From contig JAQFWX010000126.1 in assembly GCA_027605045.1 (NCBI GenBank), positions 1 through 64,000 of the forward strand: a stretch of 64,000 nt of DNA, in the 5' to 3' direction. Source of the stretch: Phallus indusiatus (taxonomy: Eukaryota; Basidiomycota; Agaricomycetes; Phallales; Phallaceae). Shown one piece after another: positions 34,190 through 46,243 of this stretch; within the stretch, counting starts at the first letter, position 1; every line of letters starts with the position of its first letter. The notes under the pieces were generated by a model. The model saw nothing but the letters and a program-made list of their open reading frames with translations. It ran no database searches and was not told the DNA's origin. The translations under genes and the position numbers were made by a program.

Positions 34190-36323
34190 ATGCCTTCAAA
34201 ACCATCGTCGCTAGCCAACAAAAAACGGAAAGTGACACACTCTTCGACCATAAAATCTCTCGAAGAAACTATAACAGCATCTGTGAAGAACCAAAGCACA
34301 CTCAATTCTCTTCTTGACTTGATATCACTCGCCGAAAAATGCAAAGAACCGGAGGATACTCATAAAGCTCTATACGCCTTATACCGCATTTTCGTGCTAC
34401 TGATTGACTCGGGACGGTTTTGTGGAACACCTGGAGATGCAGAGGAAGCTAAGTTGGTAAAAACGTGGCTGAACGAGAGGTTTTTGGAGTATTTGGGTTT
34501 GTTATGTAAATGTCTGCAGCATGACCAAAAAGCGATTAGAGTAAGTTTCAATTTTTTAGGACTAATTTAATTGTTCATATATGATTACTTTTTTACGCTC
34601 TAGCACGCAGCATTGGAAATATTTTTCTCTCTGTTGAAATATATTTCAGAAGCATTTACCAAAGCAACAACACAACCCCAGCTTCATATAGCCTGTTTCC
34701 GACAGCTTCTTAGTGGACTACTTTTGGCCAACGATAATGATGCCCTCATTATTGAAGACGTACTGGATCACTTTACTAAATCGTACCTGAACGCCTACGA
34801 CGATATAAGATGGTTCTTCTTACGAGAGACTGTGTAAGTCACCGTTGTGTCTGGGTGGTGAACTACAGATATATATTCCCTTAATAGATTTCTTTTGAAT
34901 GACCACAAGTTTGGCAACAAAAATTTCTCAGAAAATGTTCTTTCGGCTCTAGAACGTTTAACTTCTATGCCCACCAGCCAAGCAGAGATAAACAATTTTT
35001 GGATACCATCATTCTCTAAACCACCTCCTGGGTTTTCGGGGCCTGCTCCAGAAGACGAAGGAAATGACGCAGAAGAAAAAGATGACTGGCGTACTTTCTT
35101 TGACGATAATACCGAGGAAGACAACACCGAACCACAAGCACAAGGCCCGAATCTACGGGCTTACCGCCTATCTACATACCAAAGTCTACATTCTTTGGCT
35201 TCACATCGTATACAATTTAGTCAGTGCTGGGCTGCTTTATTGCCGTACCTCTCTTCGTCATCGGTACTGTCCATGAGAGCTCTTCAAATCCTGCACCAGG
35301 GCGTTTTACCCCATATTAATAAACCAGTTCGATTGATGGATTGGATTGCATCATGTGTTGATTTTGGTAACATTAGGCCACTTATTTTATTGATATCTTC
35401 TTTTTTTCTGACTCTATTTCAGGGGGTGCGGTGGGTTTATTGGCGTTGAACGGATTGTTTACGTTGATGCAACACCATAATCTGTAAGTCAAAGTAACAT
35501 ACAACGTCGGCGACGACTTACCTTTCCCACAGTGATTACCCTAACTTTTACACACGTCTTTATGCCTTTCTTGATCGCGACTTACTGCATCTAAAACATA
35601 GAGCTCGGTTCTTTCGCTTGACAGATTTGTTTCTCTCTTCGACGTCAGTTGGTTTGTTAGATTCATCACTGTCATCACTTTTCTGACTAATTAGTCTAGT
35701 CACCTTCCCTCAACACTTCTTGCATCCTTCATAAAACGGCTTTCCCGGCTTTCCTTACATGCTCCGCCAGCAGCTATCATAACAATTATACCCTTTACTT
35801 ACAACATCCTAAAACGACATCCAGCTTGCATGGTAATGATCCATCGCGACGTCGACTCCAAAAATGATGGTATGTATATGACTCATTTTCAGAACTTAGC
35901 ACGAATTTACTTAAGCGCTATAAGATCCTTTCATCGCTGATGAACCCTCTCCTTATCAAACAAATGCGTTATCTTCGTCGCTGTGGGAACTGATGTCGCA
36001 TAGGAATCACTATCACGCACCTGTAGCAACCTTAGCTCGAATTTTTAGTGACGCATTTACAAAACCCGCATATAACATGGAAGATTTCTTAGATCATACA
36101 TACACAACGGTAGGTCAAATGCGAGATTTATAAAACAGCTTTTGCTCATTTGTATATCCGTTACCAGTTGTTTGAAGCAGAGGCCAAACGTAAAATCAAA
36201 AAGGAGCCGCCGCTTGCATTGGAGCATGATAGAAAACTTTTTGCGGTGGAAAAGAAGGATGCCGGCGATGAGGATGTCTCAATGATCCATTCCGATGTTG
36301 TTACAGAACTATGGGCCTTTTAA
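34190..36323 (+). CDS. NOC4: nucleolar complex protein Noc4 (Utp19)
   Basis: Noc4 works with Nop14 in the small-subunit processome and in nuclear export of 40S precursors. The protein starts MPSKPSSLANKKRKVTHSST, a basic N-terminus, then helical repeats (HAALEIFFSLLKYISEAF, QPQLHIACFRQLLSGLLLAN). An acidic linker with many Asp/Glu follows. The CBF/Mak21-type C-terminal domain reads GGAVGLLALNGLFTLMQHHN, YPNFYTRLYAFLDRDLLHLK, RFFRLTDLFLSSTHLPSTLL and LARIFSDAFTKPAYNMEDFL. It ends VVTELWAF at 36323. At least six introns are needed. The 3' end converges on the Sos7-like gene with only 27 bp between stop codons, so the two 3' UTRs must overlap. Confidence 0.9.
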
Positions 36324-36350
36324 GATACGACGAAACTAATACATAAACCC

Positions 36351-37595
36351 TTAAACCTCTGCCCGCAGTCTGGCCAAGATTGCCCGTATAAGACCTGGCA
36401 CATCGTTCGAGGCGGCATGTACGCTGACAAGCTCTTGAATATCCATGTTGCTAGGTTCTAGAAGCGACGCCTCAGCGAGTCTGTCCGTCCCCGGTTTAAA
36501 GACGAATTGAAGGACCGCTCGGCGTCCTCTTGGAAGGGAATACATAAGTCTGAGTTCATTGTCAGTTGGGGTCTCGAAGCTCTCCAGCGACATCAGTGAC
36601 TTATGCAGCGACACCGCTGCAGAGTACCTGCATTGAAAGCCGTCAGTGAATGGACCGTTAAAAAACCGAATGTATTGTTCTTACCAGTCGTTCAAATTCG
36701 GCCACCGATTATCCTCCTCTAACCGCTGTGTTCGTTTCAGCTCTTCTTCATTTGCCGCCCGTTCCGCTTTAAGTCTTTCCAATTCTCTCATTCGTGACTT
36801 TATTTCCTCTTTAAGTTCTTCACCTTTCTTCTTCTGTTCCCCTAACATAATGTCAAGTTCGCCCATTTCCTCCTGTTGCTGATCCGCGAGGGTTGTAGCA
36901 GCATCGATGGTGAGTCGAGGAGCCGGGTGCGCTGCTCGTAATCGGGTTAGCGCGAGTCGTGCATCAAGGACTTTCTGTGTTAATTCAGCGGCTTCTTTGG
37001 TCGTCGAATGTGCATGTTGGTAGGCTGGAACGATAAGGTATCAGTGATGAAAAGACCTTCTCACACCGGATCACCTAGTTTCACCTTGTTCTACTTCTAA
37101 AGCTTCCTGCCGTATTTGATCATATATTTCCTCTAGTTTAACTTTGTCTTCTTTCAATAGCCGTTTTTTCTCCTCGTTATCGATTTCTGGAATGTACGTT
37201 CGGGTTAAATTATTGGTATACTAGTTTGATTCAGCACCTACCCAGCTGTTTGTTGGTTTCAGCGTCCACATCTGGTTCGTCTGGGCTAACGATGATTTTG
37301 GTGTACTTGTCCTTTGCATGGTGTTGAATATAATGAAACTTGAGTTTTTTCAAAAAAGACTATAGAAATCAGGTCAGAAATAAACCAGACAAACAGTTTA
37401 TAAAACACCCACCCGCTGTGCAGAAACATCGGCTTCAAGCACCTCAGGATCTAATGGGCCAGTCGAGAGAGAGCAATCGGTGAAACTCGAGAAGTCTTTG
37501 TGAAGAAATTGATTTTTGAGATCTATAATGGTTAATCCGGCTGACTCTAGCTCCTTTTGCAATGCGAAAGCGCGTTCTAGTTCAGGCGTGGTCAT
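36351..37595 (-). CDS. sos7: Sos7-like kinetochore coiled-coil protein
   Basis: Sos7 (Kre28 in budding yeast) pairs with the Spc7/KNL1 scaffold at kinetochores. The start is MTTPELERAFALQKELESAG; an upstream GTG in frame was not chosen. The N-terminal family block follows: LDPEVLEADVSAQRSFLKKL, KFHYIQHHAKDKYTKIIVS. A long coiled coil makes up most of the rest (RLLKEDKVKLEEIYDQIRQE, then ALTRLRAAHPAPRLTIDAAT, GEELKEEIKSRMRELERLKA). The C-terminus is a short folded-looking module (MYSLPRGRRAVLQFVF) ending ARLRAEV. Four or five exons are joined. Recognition rests on KLKFHYI-KDKY-IVS and overall layout, so confidence is moderate; other coiled-coil families are possible. The promoter has two ACGCGT boxes and a CACGTG. 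Confidence 0.7.
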
Positions 37596-37921
37596 GGTTT
37601 TGGGTTGAATTATTGGTTGTTGATGCGGCACGCGTCACGTACGTAATACGCGTTTTGTCACGTGCATGATATTTTCATCGAAAGTGATGTCATTGGTCCA
37701 CGCGCCAGTTTGCTCCAAGCTTTCGAGAGCCTCCAACAAGGACCAATGCAAAGGCCTCAGTTTGAAACCATAATCATTATGAGAGAGCGACGGGAAATTT
37801 GAATTTGAGAGCTCGGAAACTGGAATCTTGACCGGCGTGTGAACTTGAAGCTCACGTGGCGTCAGGGAGTCTACAGTTACAAGTTCTCTCTTGGCAACCC
37901 ATTAAGGGCCCCTTCGTAGTC
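37596..37921. promoter_or_regulatory. divergent promoter between the Sos7-like gene and a small unknown
   Basis: This 326-bp region separates two divergent start codons. It carries two ACGCGT boxes (37630-37635 and 37648-37653) and CACGTG boxes near each end (37659-37664 and 37853-37858). In fungi ACGCGT is the MBF site of G1/S-expressed genes and CACGTG a Cbf1-type site. Confidence 0.6.
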
Positions 37922-38445
37922 ATGAGCGACGACATACACAAGATCTTTCAAACACTTCGAGAACGACAACCGTTGCCACCGTTGTTGCCTACACAGGCGT
38001 TCTCTTCTGATATGACGGAAAAAATTAATTCACTTCTGGCTGGGGACGGCGTCAAAGCGGGTAGATATTTCTATGGAACACAACTAAGATCACCTTTTTT
38101 TCTAAACAAAGTGTTTCTTGATTTCTAGCATTTCACCTGTTAAACGATGATATCCAGCGATGTCACAATATCGCACAGAAGAGAGAAGGAAACCCGACAT
38201 TTGATTACATGCACGCCGTCTTGCATCGCAGGGAGAGGGACTTCTGGAATTCGAAATGGTGGTTCAACCGCATAGCCCATCCGCTTTTGAAGGAGTGTTA
38301 TGGCGACCAACTTCCTCAAACATTTGTCGATGACGTAGAGCGCGCCGAAAAGAACAAAGACCAGGTCAAAATCTCAGATTTGGAGCAAACACAAATGGTA
38401 GAAATGGTCAAATTAGCGCAATATTCTATTAAAAACAATCTTTGA
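37922..38445 (+). CDS. conserved small protein of unknown function
   Basis: A two-exon gene of about 150 codons. Exon 1 is MSDDIHKIFQTLRERQPLPP through LLAGDGVKA; after an intron with acceptor TTTCTAG it continues AFHLLNDDIQRCHNIAQKRE. The core DYMHAVLHRRERDFWNSKWW is followed by FNRIAHPLL and a charged helical end. The pattern of a leucine-rich helix, then H-x-x-x-HRRE-x-D and N-x-K-WW resembles an uncharacterised family seen in fungi, plants and bacteria, from memory and without a name I can vouch for. The paired His, Arg and Glu residues in MHAVLHRRERD could be functional, but no reaction is known to me. The ATG at 37922 is the only ATG available; the frame extends upstream only through non-ATG codons. 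Confidence 0.75.
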
Positions 38446-38679
38446 GAAAGGAAGGAAGAAAATATCTCTTTATTTTTTTTTGTATTTTTTTTGTTGTTCT
38501 AAAGAGCAAATGTAAATCATACCTGAATGGACCCCTGTGGACTCACTTGCTACTTGCGGATCATTCAACTGAGCCTCTCTCCAGAATAAGGACTGTCATC
38601 CAAAAATCCGTCTTACTCCTCTTCCTTTTGAACTTTTTACTCTTATACACCTCTTTGTTCGTTCTTCTTTCCTCTTGCC

Positions 38680-40208
<1,529 letters not shown>

Positions 40209-41320
40209 TTGCTTTCATAAACCCTGTTGACGCTGTATCTCATATCCTACGTGTGTCCCTTTTTTCGTTCACCTATCGTAATATTTCATTTTATTTCACA
40301 TTATATTGTAATTGCGGGTTTTGTTGGTTCATGTCGAAAACGTCAAACTATAAATAATGTAACAAGTACTACTACTATACTCATGTAATATGCATTTCGT
40401 TTATGACCTGATACAATTTTTTACCATAACTAGCATCGCCATGGCATAGTCATCTCGACCAATAAGGGTCGGTGCCTTCCAAATGCCCTGAAAGTGGCTA
40501 GGCTCAAACGAACTTGCGGTTGGAGCTTGTCAACTTGGATGAAATTCTGATGCTGAATTTTCCTAGGCATTGAGAACGAGTTAATGTGACTTGAAAAGGT
40601 AGAATGGAGTTCAGAGCGCGTAGGTCTCTTTGATCGGAACTGACGTTCTGACAGCAATTGAGGTGATTTTCGGCATGCCACGGCAGGATGACAGGCGTGT
40701 GACACAAACCGTAAAAAATCATCACTGACTCCCAGACTCGACCAACTGGCGTGTCTTGAGTCAGTTGAGCTGACTGGTCTAGGAAACTGTGCATCGAATT
40801 AGCGATCTCACTTCCATCTTTCGGGGGGTGTATACATCCTGCTTCATTTTTTTCGATTGCTTTTTTGGGCGGCTAAGCAACTGTTTTTCATGTCAATGAA
40901 AGTCGGGATTCTGGACTTTGCCGAATCGTCAGATGGCATTTGTACTTGGGCCTTATCTGGTTCTTATACCCGTTGTCAATATCTGGCGCATGGTTCCAAA
41001 TTCTATTAAGTCAGGAAACGAACACGCTTCGAGATTGTCCTTCCCATGGTCTGTTGAAACAATGATCAAATCATCCACTCATTTGCGTTTCGGCTGCCAA
41101 TCACAGCGATTGTAGTTTGACTCGGCTGCTGATATGCTGGTTTTACTGGCTGCTGCGATCTGATTTTCTAAACGCATCTAGACATCATGCTTACCGGAAA
41201 TGCTATGCATTAACCAACCAATATATTTTTTTTCCCGGTAATCCGTCTTCAGCTATAAAATCAAATTATCGCTTAGTCTCTTTCTCCAATACATACCTCA
41301 GGCCCTTAGACACAAACACT
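40209..41320. other. intergenic region upstream of the DyP peroxidase gene
   Basis: About 1.1 kb. Short frames at 40430-40794 on the minus strand lack recognisable domains. A 17-base palindrome (AGTCAG-TTGAG-CTGACT, 40759-40775) is present, and the last 70 bp hold a TATA box for the peroxidase gene. Confidence 0.5.
41254..41259 (+). promoter_or_regulatory. TATA box of the DyP gene
   Basis: TATAAA lies 67 bp upstream of the ATG at 41321, in the context AGCTATAAAATC followed by a pyrimidine-rich stretch. It fits a short leader on a secreted-enzyme gene. Confidence 0.55.
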
Positions 41321-43240
41321 ATGGTGTCTCCTGTCGTCATTCTTTTCCTAGTAGTCTCTCAATTATTTAGTTCTTCTTATGGGTCTCCTCATTCTCAGGA
41401 GAAACGATCTTCAAATCTCCTAGGACCACTCTTTTGTACGCCTCCCAACTTCAAGGAATGAATTTTCACTTATCAATTAATGTAGCTAATCCAGCTTTTC
41501 CACCGCTGCCATTTTTGGGAGATGCTTTAAGAGGTGCCAACGATGCAGGTATCGATCTTTACAATATTCAAGCTGATATTCTGTAAGCCACTGCTTGAAT
41601 TGACCTCCTTCTATCCAAATACATATATTCACCGACGTTAGTCTTGGCCAGAATAAACTTGCCGAATCCTTTTGTTTCTTTCAAATACAAGATCCTGTTT
41701 CCTTTAGATCTCGTTTACAAGTCTTTGGGCCTTTCGTCACAAGCATCGCACAAGCGTTGGTCACCGATGGTTTGCCTCCGGCTTTCGTTAACATTGCTTT
41801 CTCGGCTTCTGGTTTAAAAAAAATGGGTGTCACTCAATCTATTGGTGATACGTTTTTCGATAACGGGCAATTCGTGGATTCTGCGAGCTTGGGCGACCCT
41901 TCAACAAATAATTGGATCCCCGCTTTTCAAGGAAACAGTATTCACGGTTTACTATTTGTTTCTGCGGGGTCAGCACTTGAGGCACAAGCTGAATTAGAGC
42001 TTTACAAGGGGATATTCGGAAATTCCATTCAAGAAGCGTATACCCTTCAAGGTCAGGCTCGACCCGGTGACCAACAGGGACATGAACGTGAGTACTATTA
42101 AGGGGGGGAAAGTTTTGACAGCTTTTTTATGAAAATTGTTTAGACTTTGGCTTCCTGGATGGAATCAGTCAGCCAGCTGTGGCTAATTTCACAATGAACC
42201 CTCTACCTGGTCAGATTACCGTTCCCTTGGGTTCAATTTTATTAGGCGAACCCGGCGATGTCAATGCTAGCATCCGTCCCTCTTGGGCAAAAGATGGCTC
42301 ACTTCTTGTTTTCCGTCAACTACAACAATTAGTTCCCGAATTTGATTCTTTCTTATCAACCAACGCCATTCAGGGCCCGGGTCTGTCGGCTCAGCAAGGA
42401 GCGGACCTTCTCGGGGCTAGGATGGTAGGAAGATGGCAAAGTGTAATACAGTTTATTTCTTCGCATGTGTCACTTGTTCATGACATTTTTATATTAAGGG
42501 CGCACCTGTATTCTTAAGCCCAATGGCGGATGATCCAACTCTCGGTCAAGATAATACTCGCAACAATGATTTCACATACGAGGCTCCCGGCTCTAATATA
42601 ACTTCCGATCAAACTTTATGCCCATTCGCGGCTCATATACGAAAATCAAATCCTAGAGCCGATTTAAATCCTATTGACACAACTCACCACTTCATGCGTT
42701 CGGCTATACCCTATGGACCGGAAGGTACGCGCATATAATTGACTAGATTTCGCCGAATATATATATCTTTGGATTATAGTTACCCCCCAAGAAAGTGCGC
42801 AAGGTACAACGACACAAAACAGAGGTTTAGCTTTTGGTATGTTCCGGATTTTCTCACAACAACAGATCGTGCTGGTGCTCATTGATGATAATTTTAATTT
42901 CAGTTTGCTATCAATCAAGTCTGTTGAACGGTTTCAGATTTGTGCAAACTAAGTGGGAAAACAATGTCAAGTATGTCTATGTTGTGATACATTAACGCAA
43001 TCAATACTAATAATTAACATTCTGATGCTATCCAGCTTTATCTTTGGAAAGACAGATCCCACACCCGGTTTTGATGCTATCAACGGCCAACACGCCGGCC
43101 AATCTCGTTTCACAACTGGTCTCAATCCTTTTAACTCTACTCAAAACACCACGATACCCATTCAATTTGTTCAGCCCCTTGGAGGAGAATACTTTTTTTC
43201 TCCTGCCATTAACGTTCTTAAATCTGGCTTCTTTATGTAG
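41321..43240 (+). CDS. dyp: secreted dye-decolorizing peroxidase (DyP)
   Basis: DyP peroxidases are haem enzymes that oxidise dyes and lignin-related phenolics with hydrogen peroxide. The start MVSPVVILFLVVSQLFSSSY is a signal peptide. The first domain contains DIYNIQADIL-type sequence (here DLYNIQADIL) and FVNIAFSASGLKKMGV. The family motif GFLDGISQP follows, with the distal catalytic Asp. The second domain holds the proximal haem ligand in CPFAAHIRKSNPRADL and the distal Arg in FMRSAIPYGPE. It ends PLGGEYFFSPAINVLKSGFF-M, a standard DyP C-terminus. About eight short introns interrupt the frame; one after LGPLF rejoins to SNPAFPPLPFLGDALRGA. The length, near 500 residues, is normal for fungal DyP. 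All catalytic residues I can check are present. Confidence 0.95.
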
Positions 43241-43675
43241 CAGGAAGGACTTTACTTGGTTATTTAATTGATTACCGGCCTATTTTATCTTTTCACTCTC
43301 CTTAAACTCGTGTATTTCTCATAACAATTATGCATCAGCGGCCAAGTGACCATTCACGTCAGCTAGCAAAACTTCAAAGAGTCAGGGTAACTTCACCCTA
43401 TTTTCACTCCATCAGTGAATGCCTGACTTTGTCTACTAAATTGATAACACTAGATAGATGAGGTAATCTGTACTGCGATCAAGAATTCTGTTGAAGTAAA
43501 CATAGCAACTTCGGGGATATGTGATTTTGAGAAACACAAGTTTATGTTCGACTGGGCGCTTCGACCGAGTTTTATTAAGTAAGTCTCACGTGATAACATA
43601 TTGTTCGTGACAACTTAATAAGCGAGTCTATAATTAAATCCTTTGTTCTGCACTTCACGTTCTACCACCAAGTAC
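43241..43675. other. intergenic, DyP 3' end and mad3 promoter
   Basis: A 435-bp gap without a gene. It contains TCACGTGA at 43586-43593, 84 bp before the mad3 start codon. The rest is AT-rich with no clear repeats. Confidence 0.55.
43586..43593. promoter_or_regulatory. TCACGTGA box upstream of mad3
   Basis: A perfect palindrome with a CACGTG core lies about 84 bp before the ATG at 43676, comparable in position to the box ahead of the kinesin gene. Confidence 0.45.
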
Positions 43676-45059
43676 ATGGCTTCCGACGACGAAAGAAACG
43701 ATCTTGTTGCAAATGAGGAGATAGTCGACGCGGACATCATTGAAGCAGTAAAAGAAAACATTCAACCACTTCAAAAGGGCCGACGTGCGACTGCACTCTC
43801 CGCTATTTTCTCAACTCCACATTCTCAAAGAGAAGTCATACTGAGCCGAAGACGCGCGAAGTTTCGCCTTGAGGTGGAACAAGCTCTCAACGACGATGAC
43901 GACGATGATGACGACGAAACCTCAGATCCGTTGGACGTCTATTCAAGATTTGTCGCGTGGACAATGGAGTCGTACCCTCAAGGACAGAATTTTGAATCAG
44001 GACTTGTTGAGTTGATTGAAGAGGCTACTAGAGTGCTGAAAGATAAGGAGGTCTATCGACAAGATCCGCGTTATCTCAAATTGTGGATTCTTTACGCTAG
44101 TTACGTTCAACAGCCTCAGCTCATTTACGCTTTCTTATTGGAGAATGAGATTGGAACTGACCTAGGGCAATTTTATGAAGAATACGCTAATTGCTTGGAA
44201 AGAGATAACTCGTGAGTGACTTCTTTGAAGGAACACTAGTAAATATATTTAAAGTGGCTATTCTCCAGCTATAAGAAAGCCGATGAAATTTATCGTCTAG
44301 GTATTGCGAGGAGGATTGAAACCATTGCGCACTTGAAAAGCCGATATACAGAATTTCAGAAGCGCATGTTAACCGCGAAACCTCAGACCTCTTCTCCAGA
44401 AGAAGATTCCAGGCCATCTCAGACGTCGTCTTCAGCCCCTGTGTTGGGACGGAGGAAGGTTCTCGGAGAGACCTCCCGTAGTAAAGCCGTTCCTCCACCT
44501 ACAACTGAACAGCCGAAGCAACCCAATGCTCGTATGCAAATATTTATAGATCCTACGGGCGAAGCCAGTGTAGAAGCTGAACGAAGTGCCTGGCCAGAAC
44601 TTGGTACGCGTGTATCGAGGACTAAAGAAAACAGGCCCGAGGTATTCAAAATGGCGGATGGACCCCTAAAATCTCGAGCTTCCAGCCATGCCTCTGGGAG
44701 TGTATTTAACGCCGCTCCCCGAGCTACGTTCGTTCCGTTTCGTGACGCAGACCCAGTAAGTAGCTGTTTACAGGCTTCACCCGACGTCATCATCAGGCTC
44801 AATCTTGTTTTCCCAAGATCGAGAAAACCAACCAAACTTCACTCGCATCAAAAGCTTCTTTTACACCCTTTCAAGATGAGGTATGGCTGACTTTTTTTTC
44901 ATGCTATTTTCCACGGGATCTTAATTTAGAAATTAGGAGTTGAAAGAAACACCAGTACGCGTGGAAGCTCCTAGTATGGCTGTGCCCCGAATAAAGCAGA
45001 TGGGAACGACTACGGAAGCAGAGGCACTGAGAAAAGACCCTTTCAAGAATTATAGGTGA
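43676..45059 (+). CDS. mad3: spindle checkpoint protein Mad3
   Basis: Mad3 is part of the mitotic checkpoint complex that inhibits Cdc20-APC/C until chromosomes attach. The N-terminus carries a KEN box at residues 26-28 (EAVKENIQPLQKGRRATAL), placed as in Mad3/BubR1. The Bub1/Mad3 homology (TPR) domain follows: DPLDVYSRFVAWTMESYPQG, DPRYLKLWILYASYVQQPQL, LGQFYEEYANCLERDNSYKK, ADEIYRLGIARRIETIAHLK. A second KEN lies in SRTKENRPEVFKMADG. The last exons give FTPFQDEELKET, a possible Bub3-binding segment, and end EALRKDPFKNYR. There is no kinase domain, so this is Mad3 rather than Bub1 or BubR1. The start at 43676 is the first ATG; the codon further upstream in the frame is TTG. A run of Asp lies before the TPR domain. 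Confidence 0.9.
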
Positions 45060-46243
45060 ACGTTGGTGTCTTGTGGTGGGGAATCTTCGGTGTGGCCATT
45101 TTGACTTGCCAGTGCCATTCCGTCCCGAGTTCTTTTGTTTGTGATTGAATTTGTAATTGAATTGTTTCATTGGGCCTTATTATATGTACTTATGACGTGG
45201 TCCAGACAACCTAAATGCAGTTTTCATTTAATTTGCAATTCATTAATATCTTTTTACTGGACACCTGTATATTTCAATTCCACATTTGTGAATTAATGAG
45301 CTTAGTGCGAATGTTTATCAATCAATCAATTGACCTTGGGGTTAAAATTTCAGGGATTTCAAGAGTGTGTAGTAAGCTAATATTTTCCGTGTGTCGTAGA
45401 AACTGCGAAGATTTGGGGGCATTTGACCTTCCAAACGTGGCTCACAATGCTGATTGACCGGAATTAGCTATGCTACTGTAAACACGTCGCACGATTCATG
45501 GGTTTACTAATGACCTCATATGTCAGGTTGAGGAGTGAACTGGTGACTGCACGGAAATGGAAAGTTGAACTCCTAAAAACGCCAACTGTGGTGAATATCA
45601 GTAGTAGCTTAAGACCAGCAAAGCCGGGAAATGGGTATAACAGGAAATATATATTAGGAGTGAGAGCCATAAGATACGATACGATGGTCAAGGCGTATAC
45701 ATCGTAAGTACTCCTAAAATACGGTGACCGGTGGGGCGCTGACCCATCCAGGATAATTTGAATTGCTGTACACATTAGCAGTGCTGATTCACGAAAAGCC
45801 TCAGTAAAGATCACGAAAGGAGGTGGCTGGGATTATTGTATTTGTGGTATTGTCTTATCAATTGATAAATTCAAAACAACCACTAGTTGGTAGTACTAGG
45901 TCAAGTTAGCATACAGGACGAATCGTCACAGCGTCACGTCACGGTGGTCCATTTTTGCCGCCTTCCGAAGCCCCTGTGCGGACCGGCGCCTAGGTGTCGG
46001 AGTTTGATTGTTTTGCATTGTAGCAAAATTCAGCTTTGACACCGCCCGTCCTATTTAACTGTCGCACCTCCTTGTGACCAGTCAATATCTTTCTCCGTCT
46101 GCTTTGGGTTTCGTGCTGCTGCCATCTTTTCCCATTTATTCAGTGACATTTTGATTTTTCAATTTCAATATTATATTCATACCCTCTTACGTCTGCTTTT
46201 TCTCTCTCTCGCCCTCTCCTGTTCGTCTGCTTCTATTTGAATA
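45060..46243. other. intergenic region between mad3 and the CCCH gene
   Basis: About 1.2 kb. Frames at 45215-45457 and 45473-45814 (minus) have no recognisable domain. The last 250 bp are pyrimidine-rich, as expected for the leader of the CCCH gene. Confidence 0.5.

Noticed and set aside
37595..37631. Upstream in-frame start for the Sos7-like gene
   Set aside because: The codon at 37631 is GTG, not ATG. The first ATG gives MTTPELERAF, which suits the family.
43676..46200. Mad3 gene extended into a Bub1-like kinase domain
   Set aside because: The final codons AG|GTGAAC could be a splice donor, but no kinase motif is found in the next 1.1 kb on this strand.
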